DNA from: Tillus elongatus
Lineage: Eukaryota > Arthropoda > Insecta > Coleoptera > Cleridae
Assembly (NCBI GenBank): GCA_964006375.1
Contig: OZ023266.1
Span: forward strand, 66,865,403-66,929,402
DNA: 64,000 bases
Direction of reading: 5' to 3'
A program made the translations under genes and the position numbers. Within the stretch, counting starts at the first letter, position 1; each line of letters begins with the position of its first letter. Below are positions 1-10,261 of this stretch, in pieces. The notes beneath the pieces are model-generated. The model had not been told where the DNA came from. It searched no databases and saw only the letters and a list, made by a program, of their open reading frames with translations.

Positions 1-151
1 CGTTGGTGATTGGCAATACAACAAGAGTGTCGCTTTTTTTTGCAAATTTAAATAAATATTTTTGGTTGAATAAATAACATTTTGACATGATGTGTTCTTT
101 TGGCGAATATTTCTGATGCTTCCTGTATACAGGATGACTTTCTTATAGTGT

Positions 152-690
152 CACAAAGGGGTATTCCGAAAAGCGATAAATTATTTTTTTGTGGAATTTT
201 AGTGAAGCAATAGCGGGACGAGGGACATATTTTTGACATTTACACCCCTCTCTCTGTGTTTTTGTTTTTTGGGGCGCGCGGGGTAACTTGGCAGGCCAGT
301 TGACCGGACTTGCTCGACCAATCAACCGGTTTTCAAATAATCCATTCAAATGGATACGGGCCTGTATTGCATAATGGGGTGGAGCACCACCCTGGTGAAA
401 CCACATGTCTGGGTTTATGTTTTGACTTGAGTAATTAAGGTATGTAATCGGTTCCTCAAAAAAAGTGTATATTTCTCCATTTAAAGAGCAAATCAAACAT
501 TTATTGCAAACACCTAGTTTTTTAAGTAGATTAGAATTTTATTTAAAAAAAGTACATCACTCTATTTAAAAAATCAAAGTTACTCATCGCCCCTCAAAAC
601 AGAGGGGGATGTAAATGTCAAAAACATGTTTAAATATGCCCCCGTTTCCACATTACTTCACGAAAACCTTACAACCGTTTTCGAGTTATC
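152..690. repeat. Diverged inverted repeat around the transposase scrap
   Basis: Positions about 152-265 and about 598-690 are inverted relatives. Both contain the block TTTTTGACATTTACA followed by a C/T-rich run (229-262 against 600-633 read on the minus strand). Similarity continues outward through a GGGG-TA-CGAAAA region. The arms may be long terminal repeats of the transposon whose transposase fragment lies between them. Confidence 0.45.
272..496 (-). pseudogene. DDE transposase fragment (Tc1/mariner-like, insect type)
   Basis: The minus-strand frame reads MWFHQGGAPPHYAIQ, then LFENRLIGRASPVNWPAK. This matches the second catalytic block of insect Tc1/mariner-like transposases (WFQQDGAPPHY...IGRRGPIEWPPRSPDL). 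The catalytic D of QDGAP is replaced by G, and the SPDL block that should follow is lost. Only about 75 residues are recognisable and there is no start or HTH domain. It relates to the decayed transposases near 17 kb and 36.6 kb. It lies just inside an inverted repeat (152-265 / 598-690). Clearly a dead remnant. Confidence 0.6.
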
Positions 691-1077
691 CCCTTCTAAC
701 ACTTTAAAAACGCACCCCGTAGATTAGGCATGTATATGTCTTGTATACTACTCTTTGTAGTATTTTTTGTTGTTGAAAAATACAATATCAAATTTGTATG
801 CAAAGATACCTCATATGAATTGTATACTCTTAATTGGCCAATTTATTATCATTATTATAATATTTTCTCCCTCACTTCTACCACACTTTCACTATTCTTT
901 ATTGTTTTGTACCCTGTGTTTGTCAGTTTTCTCCACGTACAAATGTCAAAAGAATCTATTCAGAACATCATGTACATTCAAATGGCATGTTTCCACTCCA
1001 CTATAACACTACATACGTACGACTTGATGAATCTCTTCCACGGCTCGAAGTTAAAATGTTTATTAGTAAGAAGGGTA
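691..1077. other. AT-rich stretch, nothing recognised
   Basis: No coding signal beyond chance open frames and no recognisable repeat. Confidence 0.4.
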
Positions 1078-1208
1078 TTAGTGAATTTTCGTAGAAAAAA
1101 TTCACTAATGGGGAGATCCCGACTTTTGAATTTTGAAAAAATTTTTGCAAATGAGCGCGAACTAGGACCCCTAGAACCCATATCCGGGGTCAGTTTCAAT
1201 TTTTATAT

Positions 1209-1396
<188 letters not shown>

Positions 1397-1420
1397 CACA
1401 CCGATAGCTCAAAAAATAAT

Positions 1421-2125
1421 GGGCCGATTTTGATAAAATTTCGCATGTACCTTTCTTTTGTTAATAGCTTGGATAAGTTCGTTAGTCAGGAAAATCGGAC
1501 GAGGTTTTCCGGGAAAATTTTGAGTTTTCATTCGAAAAAAATTCATATCTCAAAAAGTAATAAGCTGATTTTAATAAAATTTGGCACATACCTTCCTTTT
1601 GTAAATGGCTTTGACATGTTTGTTAGTCAGGAAAATCGGACGAGGTTTTCCGGAAAAATTTTAAGTTTTCATTCGAAAAAAATTCATATCTCAAAAAGTA
1701 ATAAGCCGATTTTAATAAGATTTGGCACATACCTTACTTTTGTAAATGGCTTTGACATGTTTGTTAGTCAGGAAAATCTGACGAGGTTTTCCGGGAAAAT
1801 TTTAAGTTTTCATTCGAAAAAAATTCATATCTCAAAAAGTAATAAGCCGATTTTAATAAAATTTGGCACATACCTTACTTTTGTAAATGGCTTTGACATG
1901 TTTGTTAGTCAAGAAAATCGGACGAGGTTTTCCGGGAAAATTTTGAGTTTTCATTTGAAAAAAATTCATATCTCAAAAAGTAATAAGCCGATTTTAATAA
2001 AATTTGGCATGTACCTTCCTTTTGTAAATGGCTTTGACAAGTTCGTTTTTTAGAAAAATTGGACGAGGTTTTCAGGAAAAATTTTGAGTTTTCATTTGAA
2101 AAATTTTTTTATCTAAAAAATTTAA
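1421..2125 (+). repeat. 141-bp tandem repeat, about five units
   Basis: Units start near 1421, 1562, 1703, 1844 and 1985, the last one degenerate. Each carries CCGATTTT...AAATTTGG, a TTTGTAAATGGCTT block, a GTTAGTCAGGAAAATC block and GAGGTTTTCCGG. The period is a multiple of three, so one frame stays open for 220 codons by repetition. Single units of the same sequence occur in the other family members, so this copy amplified an internal module. Confidence 0.85.
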
Positions 2126-2301
2126 AAACTATGATAACCAAATTTGGTAGGTAGGTTTACGATATAAAAAGTAAACTATACACCAAAATTTAGATTTCTA
2201 TGTTACAAGAAAAAAAAGTTATAATAAAATATTTTGTGCCAGATCATTTCTATGAAAATTCACTACCATAACGCACTTGCTGCGTCCTGAGCTTTTTTTA
2301 T

Positions 2302-2440
2302 TTATTAAATGCTTGCTTTTCCATTGCGATCCTCCTTAGTTCCTTGCTACATCTACCATCATCCGTACTAATACTACCAAGGCGTGTGAACATTTCTGCG
2401 AATTCGATTGCTGACCGTTTAGCTTTTATATCCATTTTTT
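2302..2440 (-). pseudogene. Non-LTR reverse transcriptase fragment
   Basis: The minus strand reads EFAEMFTRLGSISTDDGRC, then KELRRIAMEKQAFNK and a stop. This resembles the YLGS-I-(T/E)DGR-C...RIAMAK-AF(N) segment downstream of the RT core in insect non-LTR retrotransposon ORF2 proteins. About 46 residues survive. Clade not assigned. Confidence 0.5.
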
Positions 2441-2594
2441 CAGAAACTTGACTGTACATTTAAATCTTACATAATGAATGAACCATCAGTTATCCCCAAT
2501 GCAACACACCTAAATTTAGATGAACCTTAAAGGGCCAGGCAAAAAATTTCATATGTATAAATTGGCAACAATGTTTGCCGGGGCCATCGCTTGG

Positions 2595-2665
2595 TGGCTT
2601 AGTGGAGTAATTCTAGACAACGAGTTGGCCTGCCCAACAGGTGGGCTATTAGGGTTCGTCCAAAT
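2595..2665 (+). other. Possible tRNA-like SINE head
   Basis: TGGCTTAGTGG at 2595 matches the pol III A box. GGTTCGTCC at 2653 is a partial B box. The spacing of about 58 bp fits only a tRNA with a long variable arm. Weak evidence. Confidence 0.2.
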
Positions 2666-3102
2666 GATAAAAACATCATCAGACAGACAATAGTTCAAAT
2701 CACCCTTGCCCCAAACCCTTATTATTTAGTTCGGTCATGCATTTACAACATATGCAATGAGCTCGAATGGCGCGGAATTGCTCTCGATATGTTACAACAC
2801 TGGAAACAGTATTATGAATCAACTGTTATATTCATAAAGCAACCAGACAAGTCGTCTCATCCAGGCCTAGGTGATGACGTTAACAAGGCGTATTGTTATG
2901 AAGGTATTGTGTGCTGGGTGTTCCATAAGCATATATATCAGCATGATAAATGGAAGGAGTTATCTCTCCAGTATATAATACCTTTCTGTGAGTATTGTAT
3001 TCGGATTAATATCGCCCACGAATCCAAAGTACGTGATGATTTTGTCAAAGGGGAACAATTTAATGAAGGCTGTTTTTTAACCAACCAATTTAAGAGATTC
3101 GT
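2666..3102. other. Unrecognised stretch with a 124-codon open frame
   Basis: An open frame on the plus strand (2789-3163) encodes a Trp/Tyr/Cys-containing product I cannot assign. It runs into a SINE tail, which argues against an intact host gene. Confidence 0.2.
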
Positions 3103-3148
3103 GATTGGTTATTGTCTTGGAACTAGACCGATTTTAAAGAAACAAAAC
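3103..3148 (+). repeat. SINE tail fragment
   Basis: GTGATTGG...GGAA...CCGA...TTAAAGAAACAAA matches the 3' end of the SINE at 16729-17073, at roughly 80% by eye. Confidence 0.45.
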
Positions 3149-3243
3149 TACAATGCAAACTAGTTACTAAGTGAAGATTGGAACATATGATGAGCGCTGA
3201 TAAGTACACTTGGAGAACCCAAATCACCACAACATTAAGACTT

Positions 3244-3279
3244 GACGATCGTTTCACTAACCAAGATAGCGTCATCAGA
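3244..3279 (-). ncRNA. Hammerhead ribozyme motif in PLE terminal repeat
   Basis: The minus strand reads CTGATGA (3278-3272), a stem II of CGCTATC/GTTAGTG with one mismatch, then GAAAC, a minimal self-complementary stem III around ACGATCGT, and the GTC cleavage triplet (3246-3244). Both invariant core blocks, CUGAUGA and GAAA, are intact. Hammerheads with very short stem III are known in PLE terminal repeats. Activity is not demonstrable from sequence alone. Confidence 0.7.
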
Positions 3280-3479
3280 GGATGAGAAATTCCTAACGTT
3301 TTATGACTACAACGGCGTTTTAATTCTGTGCGGGCACTCGGCCTTCGACGCTTGAAGAGTGGTTCAAACAAACAAACTTTCACTGCTTGTTTACAGGAAA
3401 GTCCATCTAACAGAATTCCGTTATCTTTATGCCGGTTTTTGTCGGAATCTTTTGTAAAGCGGTCGGTCAATAAACTATA

Positions 3480-3800
3480 CATAGGCAGAGGTGCTAAATG
3501 CATACAACCTTTATCATTACTATATTTAGAAATATGTATATACTTTCGAAAGCGTTAAGATGTCCTGGTCGTCTACATTTTTTATTAATTTTAGGTGCTC
3601 TTTATCTTCGCGGTGATTATCATCGCAAATATGTCGGGGCACGCATGATCTATCTGTAGCATCGTAACTTAGTTTAGCCAAATGTTCTTTAAATCTAATT
3701 TCAATATATCTTTTAGTTTTCTCGACTTATTTAGGATCACAATATGTACAGCTTATTTGATAAATCCTCGACATTTAGGTGGTACTATCCTTATAACTTG
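3480..3800 (-). pseudogene. GIY-YIG endonuclease of the Penelope-like element
   Basis: The minus frame contains VYQISCTYC, then EKTKRYIEIRFKEHLA, then HICDDNH and EDKEHLKLIKNV. This corresponds to the PLE endonuclease pattern (G)VYQI-C-C-KYVGQTKRY-TRFKEH...[13 protein letters not shown] stop replaces residues at the YVG position, so the nuclease is dead. It lies upstream of the hammerhead-bearing end, as expected for a PLE. Confidence 0.7.
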
Positions 3801-3861
3801 GATTACCCTGCAAATTTTTTAAAGTCTTTTTTTGTCGAAAATGTTAGTTGCAAATTGGCTT

Positions 3862-3928
3862 TTTTCCCTCAGGGCTCGTCCGCGGCCTTGCCGCCCCGAT
3901 AGGACTGCAACCTTTGGTTGATTGTGCA
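3862..3928 (-). mobile_element. 67-bp LOA retrotransposon 3'-end insertion
   Basis: Only the last part of the LOA 3' UTR is present, including the GCGGC-CTT-GCCGC stem-loop and a short A tail (T run on the plus strand). It is flanked by a perfect 14-bp duplication TTGCAAATTGGCTT (3848-3861 and 3929-3942). Extreme 5' truncation, inserted into the PLE. Confidence 0.85.
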
Positions 3929-4250
3929 TTGCAAATTGGCTTGCTTAAAAATGCTATCTAGCCTCTTTGCGATTCGCAGTTCAAATGGTAGACAAACAAA
4001 TTTTTTTCCGCTTTCTCTTTTCTATAGGTCGTTGATTTCTTTGTTTTCTGTATTGATTTATCCAGTAGGCAAGCAGTGTATCCGTTATATTCAACCGTGT
4101 TCTTAATATACTCTAATTATTTGCTATATCTATTTTAACTTAACCTATTTACTAAAAAGTGCAAACTGGCCATTGTTTGTGCGTACGCATGATGTGAGTC
4201 ATTCTGGATGGAACTTAAAGAGCGGTGGTTTCCTTTCTATTTTTGATAAC

Positions 4251-4958
4251 TAATACACCCACAAAAGGTTTCGTTTTAATTTGGCGGTAAATTGTATAGT
4301 CAAATACTTACTAGTTATTTGCTTCAATAACATATTTGTTATCTTTGTCACTAATACTTTATACTTTATACTTATTTATTTGTAATTAGAATTATACATA
4401 GCATCTTACAAATAAGCTATGCTTGTTGTTGTATTGACACAATTTCTTTTAGCATCCTCGCGAACTCCTCCTATCACCAAAACTTATTTTAATAAACGTC
4501 ACTTTAGATTTTGTTCCTAAATTTGCTTCTTGTACTATAGCAGGTCTCACCAACGTTTCCACAGCAGCCATAGATTTTCCTATTTCCTTTTATTTATATC
4601 TTAATATCAATTGTAGCTAAATCTCCTTAAAAAACTATAATTCTCCAGTGCAATAACTTTGACATTTCTACTTGACATATGAAAAAAAAATTATTTGGAT
4701 ACATTAAATTCAGGACTAATTTGTATTATTTTCTATCTAAGATCTTATGTACTATTACGTATTATGTACAGTGTAACCATTATTAAATGCTATGATACAT
4801 CCTGCATTTTCAATACTAAAACCAATTTTTAAAAGAAATTTCAATAACCAGGCATTTATTAAGGGTTACTCTGTTAAAATAATATATTAGATAATAACGC
4901 GAAAAAAATCCTATTTCTTGACAAAAGCTAAAATTTATAAAATTGGCTTCTACACATT
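4251..4958. other. AT-rich stretch, nothing recognised
   Basis: No coding or repeat signal that I can support. Confidence 0.4.
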
Positions 4959-5190
4959 GTAACGCAGTCTACATAGGCTTAACTTCTAGAAGTTTTTACA
5001 TCCAAATCCGATAAAAAGAACATATTTCTGCATTTAGAAATAACCACACTGACAAATCTACATCTGCCAAACAAATTATCGCCATTCCACATAGGCTCAC
5101 AGTAAATCGCTAGATCCACCAATTTTTTTAGTGACAAGCGCAAACTTGACTTTTTTAAGCTGCTGTCGACAATTTCGTTACACATAAGCT
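4959..5190 (+). pseudogene. GIY-YIG endonuclease fragment, second type
   Basis: The plus frame reads CNAVYIGLTSRSFYIQIR, then KEHISAFRNNHTDKSTSAKQI. This matches the VYIGQTGRS...KEH...NN-TDKS-A-H pattern of GIY-YIG nucleases attached to Penelope-like or related retroelements. The TSRSF variant differs from the TKRYIE type at 3.7 kb, suggesting another family. No RT is visible upstream. Confidence 0.5.
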
Positions 5191-5649
5191 TCTCATATTG
5201 CTGTTATTGTTAATTGATTATTTTATTATGATTGTGAATATTATTGTTATAAGTTGATCTTATAGACGAAACTGGTTACAGAGAAGAAAACGAACACATG
5301 TGAAGCTAGAAAAGCAGTAAGTGCATCTGTTTTAAGTCATATACTCTCAAAAAGCCAAAAAGAACTTATTTACGTGCTCATATATTTTGGATTAAAACTG
5401 TAAAGCAAAAATAGTTTCGAATATGTGTTACTCGACAAGGACATCATTACAATTCGTATGCAATTTGGCTTTACTGCATTTAGCTGCTAAATACAGATGA
5501 TTAAGTAGTGATTAAAATACCTACTCGATTTTACCAAACAATTTACAAACAACTTTGAGGTCAAGGACGTCCAAACTTATAACTTGATAACCATTAGCGA
5601 TAAGAGGAAGAAATAATATATTCACGGCAACATTTTAAAAAGAATGCCC
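5191..5649. other. AT-rich stretch, nothing recognised
   Basis: No supported feature. Confidence 0.4.
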
Positions 5650-5726
5650 TGACGCAGCAAATGCATTATGGTAGCGAAAACCTGGTCCGACTTGGCTAAG
5701 TTATCCAAGCCACTTAAACAATATCT
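5650..5726 (-). repeat. Deleted Helentron-like end fragment
   Basis: A terminal GACGCAGCAAATGC...TATGGTAGCGAA block is joined directly to the internal CCGACTTGGCTAA...TTATCCAAGCCACTTA block. The copy abuts the next one at 5727. Confidence 0.6.
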
Positions 5727-6323
5727 GGACGCAGCAAGTGCGTTATGGTAGTGAATTTTTATTAAATGCTTCAAATTTGAATAACTCAATTTTCTATAAA
5801 CTTACAAAGTTTAGTTTTGGTATGTAGTAAGGTCTTTCTTAAGGCAAAATATCCACCAAATTTCATTAAAATAACTTTGTAATTTTCGGAGAAAAAATTT
5901 TTTCAAACGAAAATTTAAAATTTGAAAACTCAATTTTCTATAGACTTAGAAAGTTGAATTTTGGTACGTAGTAAGGTCTCTCCCAAGGCAACATATATAG
6001 TAAATTTTATTAGAGCAGCTTTGTAATTTTTGGAGAAAAAAAATTTTTTTTGAAAGAAAACTCAAAATTTTCCCGGAAAACCTCGTCCGATTCTCCTGGC
6101 TAACATACTCATCCAAGTCACTTGCCGAGTTTCATTGAAATCGGCTTATTATTTTTTGAGTTATCGGTGTGATACCTACAAACATATCTACATATAAAAA
6201 TTAAAACTGGCCCCGGATATGGATTCTATGGGTCCTAGTTCGTGCTCATTTGAAGAAGGTTTTTCAAAATATGAAAGCCGGGATTTCCCCAATCGTGATT
6301 TTTTTAAACGAAAATTCACTAAA
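5727..6323 (-). mobile_element. Helentron-like element, copy without (TA)n
   Basis: The right-type terminus GGACGCAGCAAGTGCGTTAT is at 5727 and the left-type terminus ACGAAAATTCACTAAAA at 6323. The interior has the GAGGTTTTCC/TCGTCCGATT, TTTTGAGTTATCGGTGTGAT and GGCCCCGGATATGG blocks. Where other members carry long (TA)n, this copy has only a short ATATCTACATATAAA. Confidence 0.65.
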
Positions 6324-6689
6324 AAACAAACAAGATGCAGTTAGGTATAGGATTAAAATCACCTTCGTAAAAAAAAAGAAAACAAATAAGATACTTTCAC
6401 AATACACTTTTTGAGTTTAAAAAAACGGGCCTTGAAGATGGGTTTTGAAGGCTTTATAGTTTAAACCCAATTTTTCGTGATCTTGTTAATAGTGAGCCCA
6501 GTCTGTACTGGTTTTTTCTTTACGTAATTTATATTGCTTTTGATCATAGTCATGGTAATAAACATATTACGATGACAAGAAAATTTTAAAAGTCGAGACA
6601 AAAGTGAAAGCGACACTATTTTGAAAGTTTTTGTCACATAAACGATGTCAAATCTTTTTTACAACATAAAACAACATGTTTTTTACAAC
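6324..6689. other. AT-rich stretch before the satellite array
   Basis: No supported gene or repeat. Confidence 0.35.
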
Positions 6690-7352
6690 AACAAAAAAAC
6701 TCTTATGGTCCAAACGCACAAACTGCCTTACCCACAAATATTAGGGTTAACAGATTATCAACGTAAAACAGCTTGCTTCGGGGGACAAAAAAACTCTCAT
6801 GGTCCAAACGCACAAACTGCCTTACTCACAAATATTAGGGTTAACAGATTATCAACGTAAAACAGCTTGCTTCGGGGGACAAAAAAACTCTTATGGTCCA
6901 AACGCACAAACTGCCTTACTCACAAATATTAGGGTTAACAGATTATCAACGAAAAACAGCTTGCTTCGGGGGACAAAAAAAACTCTTATGGTCCAAACGC
7001 ACAAACTGCCTTACCCACAAATATTATGGTTAACAGATTATCAACGTAAAACAGCTTGCTTCGGGGGACAAAAAAACTCTTATGGTCCAAACGCACAAAC
7101 TGCCTTACTCACAAATATTAGGGTTAACAGATTATCAACGTAAAACAGCTTGCTTTGGGGGACAAAAAAAACTCTTATGGTCCAAACGCACAAACTGCCT
7201 TACTCACAAATATTAGGGTTAACAGATTATCAACGTAAAACAGGTTGCTTCGGGGGACAAAAAAAAACTCTTATGGTCCAAACGCACAAACTGCCTTACC
7301 CACAAATATTAGGGTTAACAGATTATCAACGTAAAACAGCTTGCTTCGGGGG
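6690..7352 (+). repeat. 94-bp tandem (satellite) array, seven units
   Basis: Each unit reads AAACTCTTATGGTCCAAACG, then CACAAACTGCCTTAC, CACAAATATTAGGGTTAACA, ATTATCAACGTAAAACAGC and TTGCTTCGGGGGAC. Units start near 6697, 6791, 6885, 6979, 7074, 7168 and 7268, varying by 1-2 bp in an A run. They differ at only a few bases, indicating recent amplification or homogenisation. Confidence 0.9.
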
Positions 7353-7829
7353 CAATCAATCAACATCTAATTCTAATAAAAAGAACTGGGACACTTTTAT
7401 TGCACACATATTAGCAAATTAGCGTACTTTTACGTGCGTTAGAGGATAATTTAAATAATAACTTTTAAATGTATGAACATCGTTTGCTACGCTACCTAGC
7501 CTTCTCTGCTGGGAGTGCACCAGCTTACATTAAACTACACTTTAATTATTTAACTGGAAGCATGATACGGTGTAGATACTTGCGAATAACAGAAATTAAT
7601 TCATGCACAGGTGTGAAACGCTAATAGAAATTGCTTATTTTCCATTAGAGACGGTTAGTTTCATCCACAATAAAGCTATTGTCTTCCACGAGTTAACGTA
7701 AAGAAATGAAAGTAACAATGACCAAGTTAAGAACGCTTTAACTGGAGATGCCATCATTATAATTGAACAAATTAACATAATATTAAATAATTATTGTGAA
7801 GAACAATATGCCCGGTTGTAGAAAGCCTC
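7353..7829. other. Stretch with nothing recognised
   Basis: Mixed-composition DNA without supported genes. Confidence 0.35.
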
Positions 7830-7985
7830 GTCAAATAGTATTTAACGTGATGTTAGATAATCATTGGTCAAAACAACCAATCACAGCTTCAATATATCTG
7901 GTTGTCATGGTAACAAAACAGAATCACACTGTGATTGGTCGTCTACACCATAACGCCCTGGATATTAACTAGCCGTGTCTATTGG
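7830..7985. repeat. Hairpin MITE related to 55031-55195
   Basis: Contains ACCAATCACAGC...GTTGTCATGG...CTGTGATTGGTCGTCT with an inverted ACCAATCACAG/CTGTGATTGGT pair, as in the 55-kb copy. Outer arms are more diverged (TTTAACG... and ...ATTAACTAGCCG). Non-coding fold-back type element. Confidence 0.6.
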
Positions 7986-8284
7986 TTTTTTAACAACCTC
8001 GGAAATCTGCACGGACCAAGAGATTCTCAGAGAAGTGATACTCAGATCAACATGCTCACATCTTTTAGTGAAAGGCGATAGTATAAGTTATACGAGAGTT
8101 ACCGTATCCCAGATATAAAACACAATTGTCAAAATTCAGTAACGACGACCATTTCCATCGATATCGTGCTGCAGATTTAGAACACATTAAATGTTTTTAG
8201 ATCACCGGCAAACATTTAAAATTTGAACGTTTACAATACTTCACGCCTGGAACATAAATAAGAAAACAGCAAGGGTCCTAGACC
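7986..8284. other. Stretch with nothing recognised
   Basis: No supported feature. Confidence 0.3.
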
Positions 8285-8364
8285 CGAACCATGAAGGATA
8301 GTGCTAAGTGAACGCACCCAGTGTCGAACCCTGAAGGATACTGCTAAGTTAACGTATCCAGTGT
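8285..8364 (+). repeat. Two tandem 40-bp units
   Basis: CGAACC-TGAAGGATA-TGCTAAGT-AACG followed by ATCCAGTGT or CACCCAGTGT, at 8285-8324 and 8325-8364. Confidence 0.8.
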
Positions 8365-9019
8365 CAAAGTGTAGAACCAACCCTGACCTGAAATAAACAA
8401 ACTGGTGGGGTTAATAATAGCACAATTTACTTTCGCATGTTTAGTGGACTGTATTAATAACAAAAATCGTTAAACGTTACAATAGTACACTCTTGTCTCT
8501 TCAATAGTCTCTCAGGTTCTCCCCGTTCTTGGCAGGGTTTACTGGTGTCTACGCGCGCATCCGTGAAAATAGTCAAAGCTTAAATTTAATCAGAAACACA
8601 AACTGAAAACTAAACCGGCTTCAAAATAGGCACTAAAAAGCGAAAAAAACTGGATTACAGGTTTAACTCAAAAGATAAATCCGATTAGGTGATAGGTAGA
8701 TGGGATAGGTCCATTCCCGCCACATCGCAAGCTTCTCGGCGCACGCGACCATGCGTGAGCGTGGGTTAACAACATTAACAACATATTTTGGTCTTTCATT
8801 AGAATCATAATCCGTTATTAATTAGACTGTTTAGATCGCTAAATATTATTGCGTTTCGGGTTTGGCACCGACTTCAAACAGATAAGTAGGCAGCGCATAT
8901 AATAATATTTCATTTAAATTATTTTTTGTCTCTCGAATTAAATCTATAATTCACTTATTTTTCGCTTTTTTTAGAGCCTCTTTAGAAGTCACTTTAATTT
9001 TTTTCAAAAGTGTGTTTAT
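8365..9019. other. Stretch with nothing recognised
   Basis: No coding signal or known repeat that I can support. Confidence 0.3.
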
Positions 9020-10012
9020 TTTTGTATCAACAACGACTTATGGGCCACCTGTGAGTGTCAACATAATTTTATAAGATGCAGCATAAAACACCCTATGAAT
9101 AACGTTTATAATATTTTCCCATATCTTGTATAATAACGGATATATTGCGCTTTACAGGAAAAATGCACCACCCTGCATATATTATATAAACATGTAAAAA
9201 CTGGAATTGACCCCGGCGGGGCCTAGTTCGAACTCCTTTGATAAATATTTTTAAAATTATAAAGTCCGGTCTTCTCTATAACGATTTTTTTCTACGAAGA
9301 TTCGCGAAAAAGTATAGACTACTGAACCACAAATTCTATAACTGAAACTACTGCCAAATCATCAGAGAAGGGGATTATTTGAATTTAATTTTCTGCAAAT
9401 GGTTTAGTAAAATGAAGGAAAACTCTTATGACATTTCTTCTACATAACTCGTGTTTCTTGTAGGTTCTCCGTCTAAAAATTGCAAATTTTGACGTTTCAA
9501 ATCGCGACTTTGATATTTTAAGAAAAACTATAAAATCTTTAAAGTACTTTTTCTGTTATATCTTGACCTTTCTGCGTCAAGAAAAGTTAATCTTTGTCTA
9601 TAATATACAATAGATTTTGTTATCCACACAAAATATTTTGGTTTTGTGCATTTCTCGGGTCATCAGTGGCACCCTTTTTTTTTAATTGCCCGTTTTTTCT
9701 TTTAACTTAGAGATCTGATTTTTGGCATGTAGGGTAAGTTTAATAGTGTAGACCTAACCTAAGTACCAAATTTGGTTGCCATAGCTTTATTATTTTCGAG
9801 GATCTGAATATTTTCCAAAAGTGAACCCAAAATTTTCCAGGTAAAACTGAATCGATTTTCCTGGCTAACGAACTTATTCAAGTCACTTACAAAAGGAAGG
9901 TACCTACCAAATGTTTATCAAAATGAGTCCATTGTTTTTTGAGTTATCGGTACTATATATGTATAAACACACAGATCTCCCCATTGGTGAATTTTTAAAA
10001 GAAAATTCACTA
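9020..10012 (-). mobile_element. Helentron-like element, long variant, composite
   Basis: Shares the block CAACGACTTATGGGCCACC...AATAACGGATATATTG with the copy at 14.1 kb and, inverted, with 51.5 and 54.2 kb. It ends at 10012 with the left-type terminus GAAAATTCACTAAAAATACA. A segment at about 9160-9290 with its own GACCCCGGCGGGGCCTAG block is absent from the 14-kb copy, so it is either an insertion here or a deletion there. Confidence 0.55.
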
Positions 10013-10110
10013 AAAATACATACAGACAAACATAGAACCTCGTCCTTTTTTAACTCGTCCAAAGAGAGGACAGAAAGAAATTAGTGCATGCATTCGGCAA
10101 CCACTTTTCT

Positions 10111-10158
10111 GATGCAAAATGTACGAGATGCAAAATGTAGGAGATGCAAAATGTACGA
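10111..10158 (+). repeat. Three tandem 16-bp units
   Basis: GATGCAAAATGTACGA repeated three times, with one substitution in the middle unit. Confidence 0.9.
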
Positions 10159-10261
10159 GGGCATCAACAGGAACCTTATTAGCATGTAAAGATAAATTAA
10201 CTAAAAATTTAAATTAAAATAAGCCCATTAATACCAAAAACGTTAATCAAATAAATATAGT

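Larger units (their letters stand above)
3165..4250 (-). mobile_element. Penelope-like element, 3' half with hammerhead-bearing end
   Basis: Read on the minus strand from 4250 there is the C-terminal part of a Penelope-type RT ORF (YNGYTACLLDKS matches the YNGNSVCLVEKL block of the plus-strand copy at 11.3 kb). A GIY-YIG endonuclease follows (about 3800-3480), then the terminal repeat with a hammerhead motif (3244-3279). Stops and frameshifts interrupt the ORF. A 67-bp LOA insertion (3862-3928) splits it. RT plus GIY-YIG plus hammerhead-containing terminal repeats is the known architecture of PLEs. Confidence 0.75.

Noticed and set aside
2789..3163. 124-codon ORF as a host gene
   Set aside because: No recognised domain, and its end is a SINE tail.
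6690..7352. CRISPR-like array
   Set aside because: Units are contiguous with no unique spacers, and the genome is eukaryotic.
6645..7422. Repetitive protein with GPNAQTALLTNIRVNRLST units
   Set aside because: Translation of the 94-bp satellite; the frame shifts with A-run length between units.
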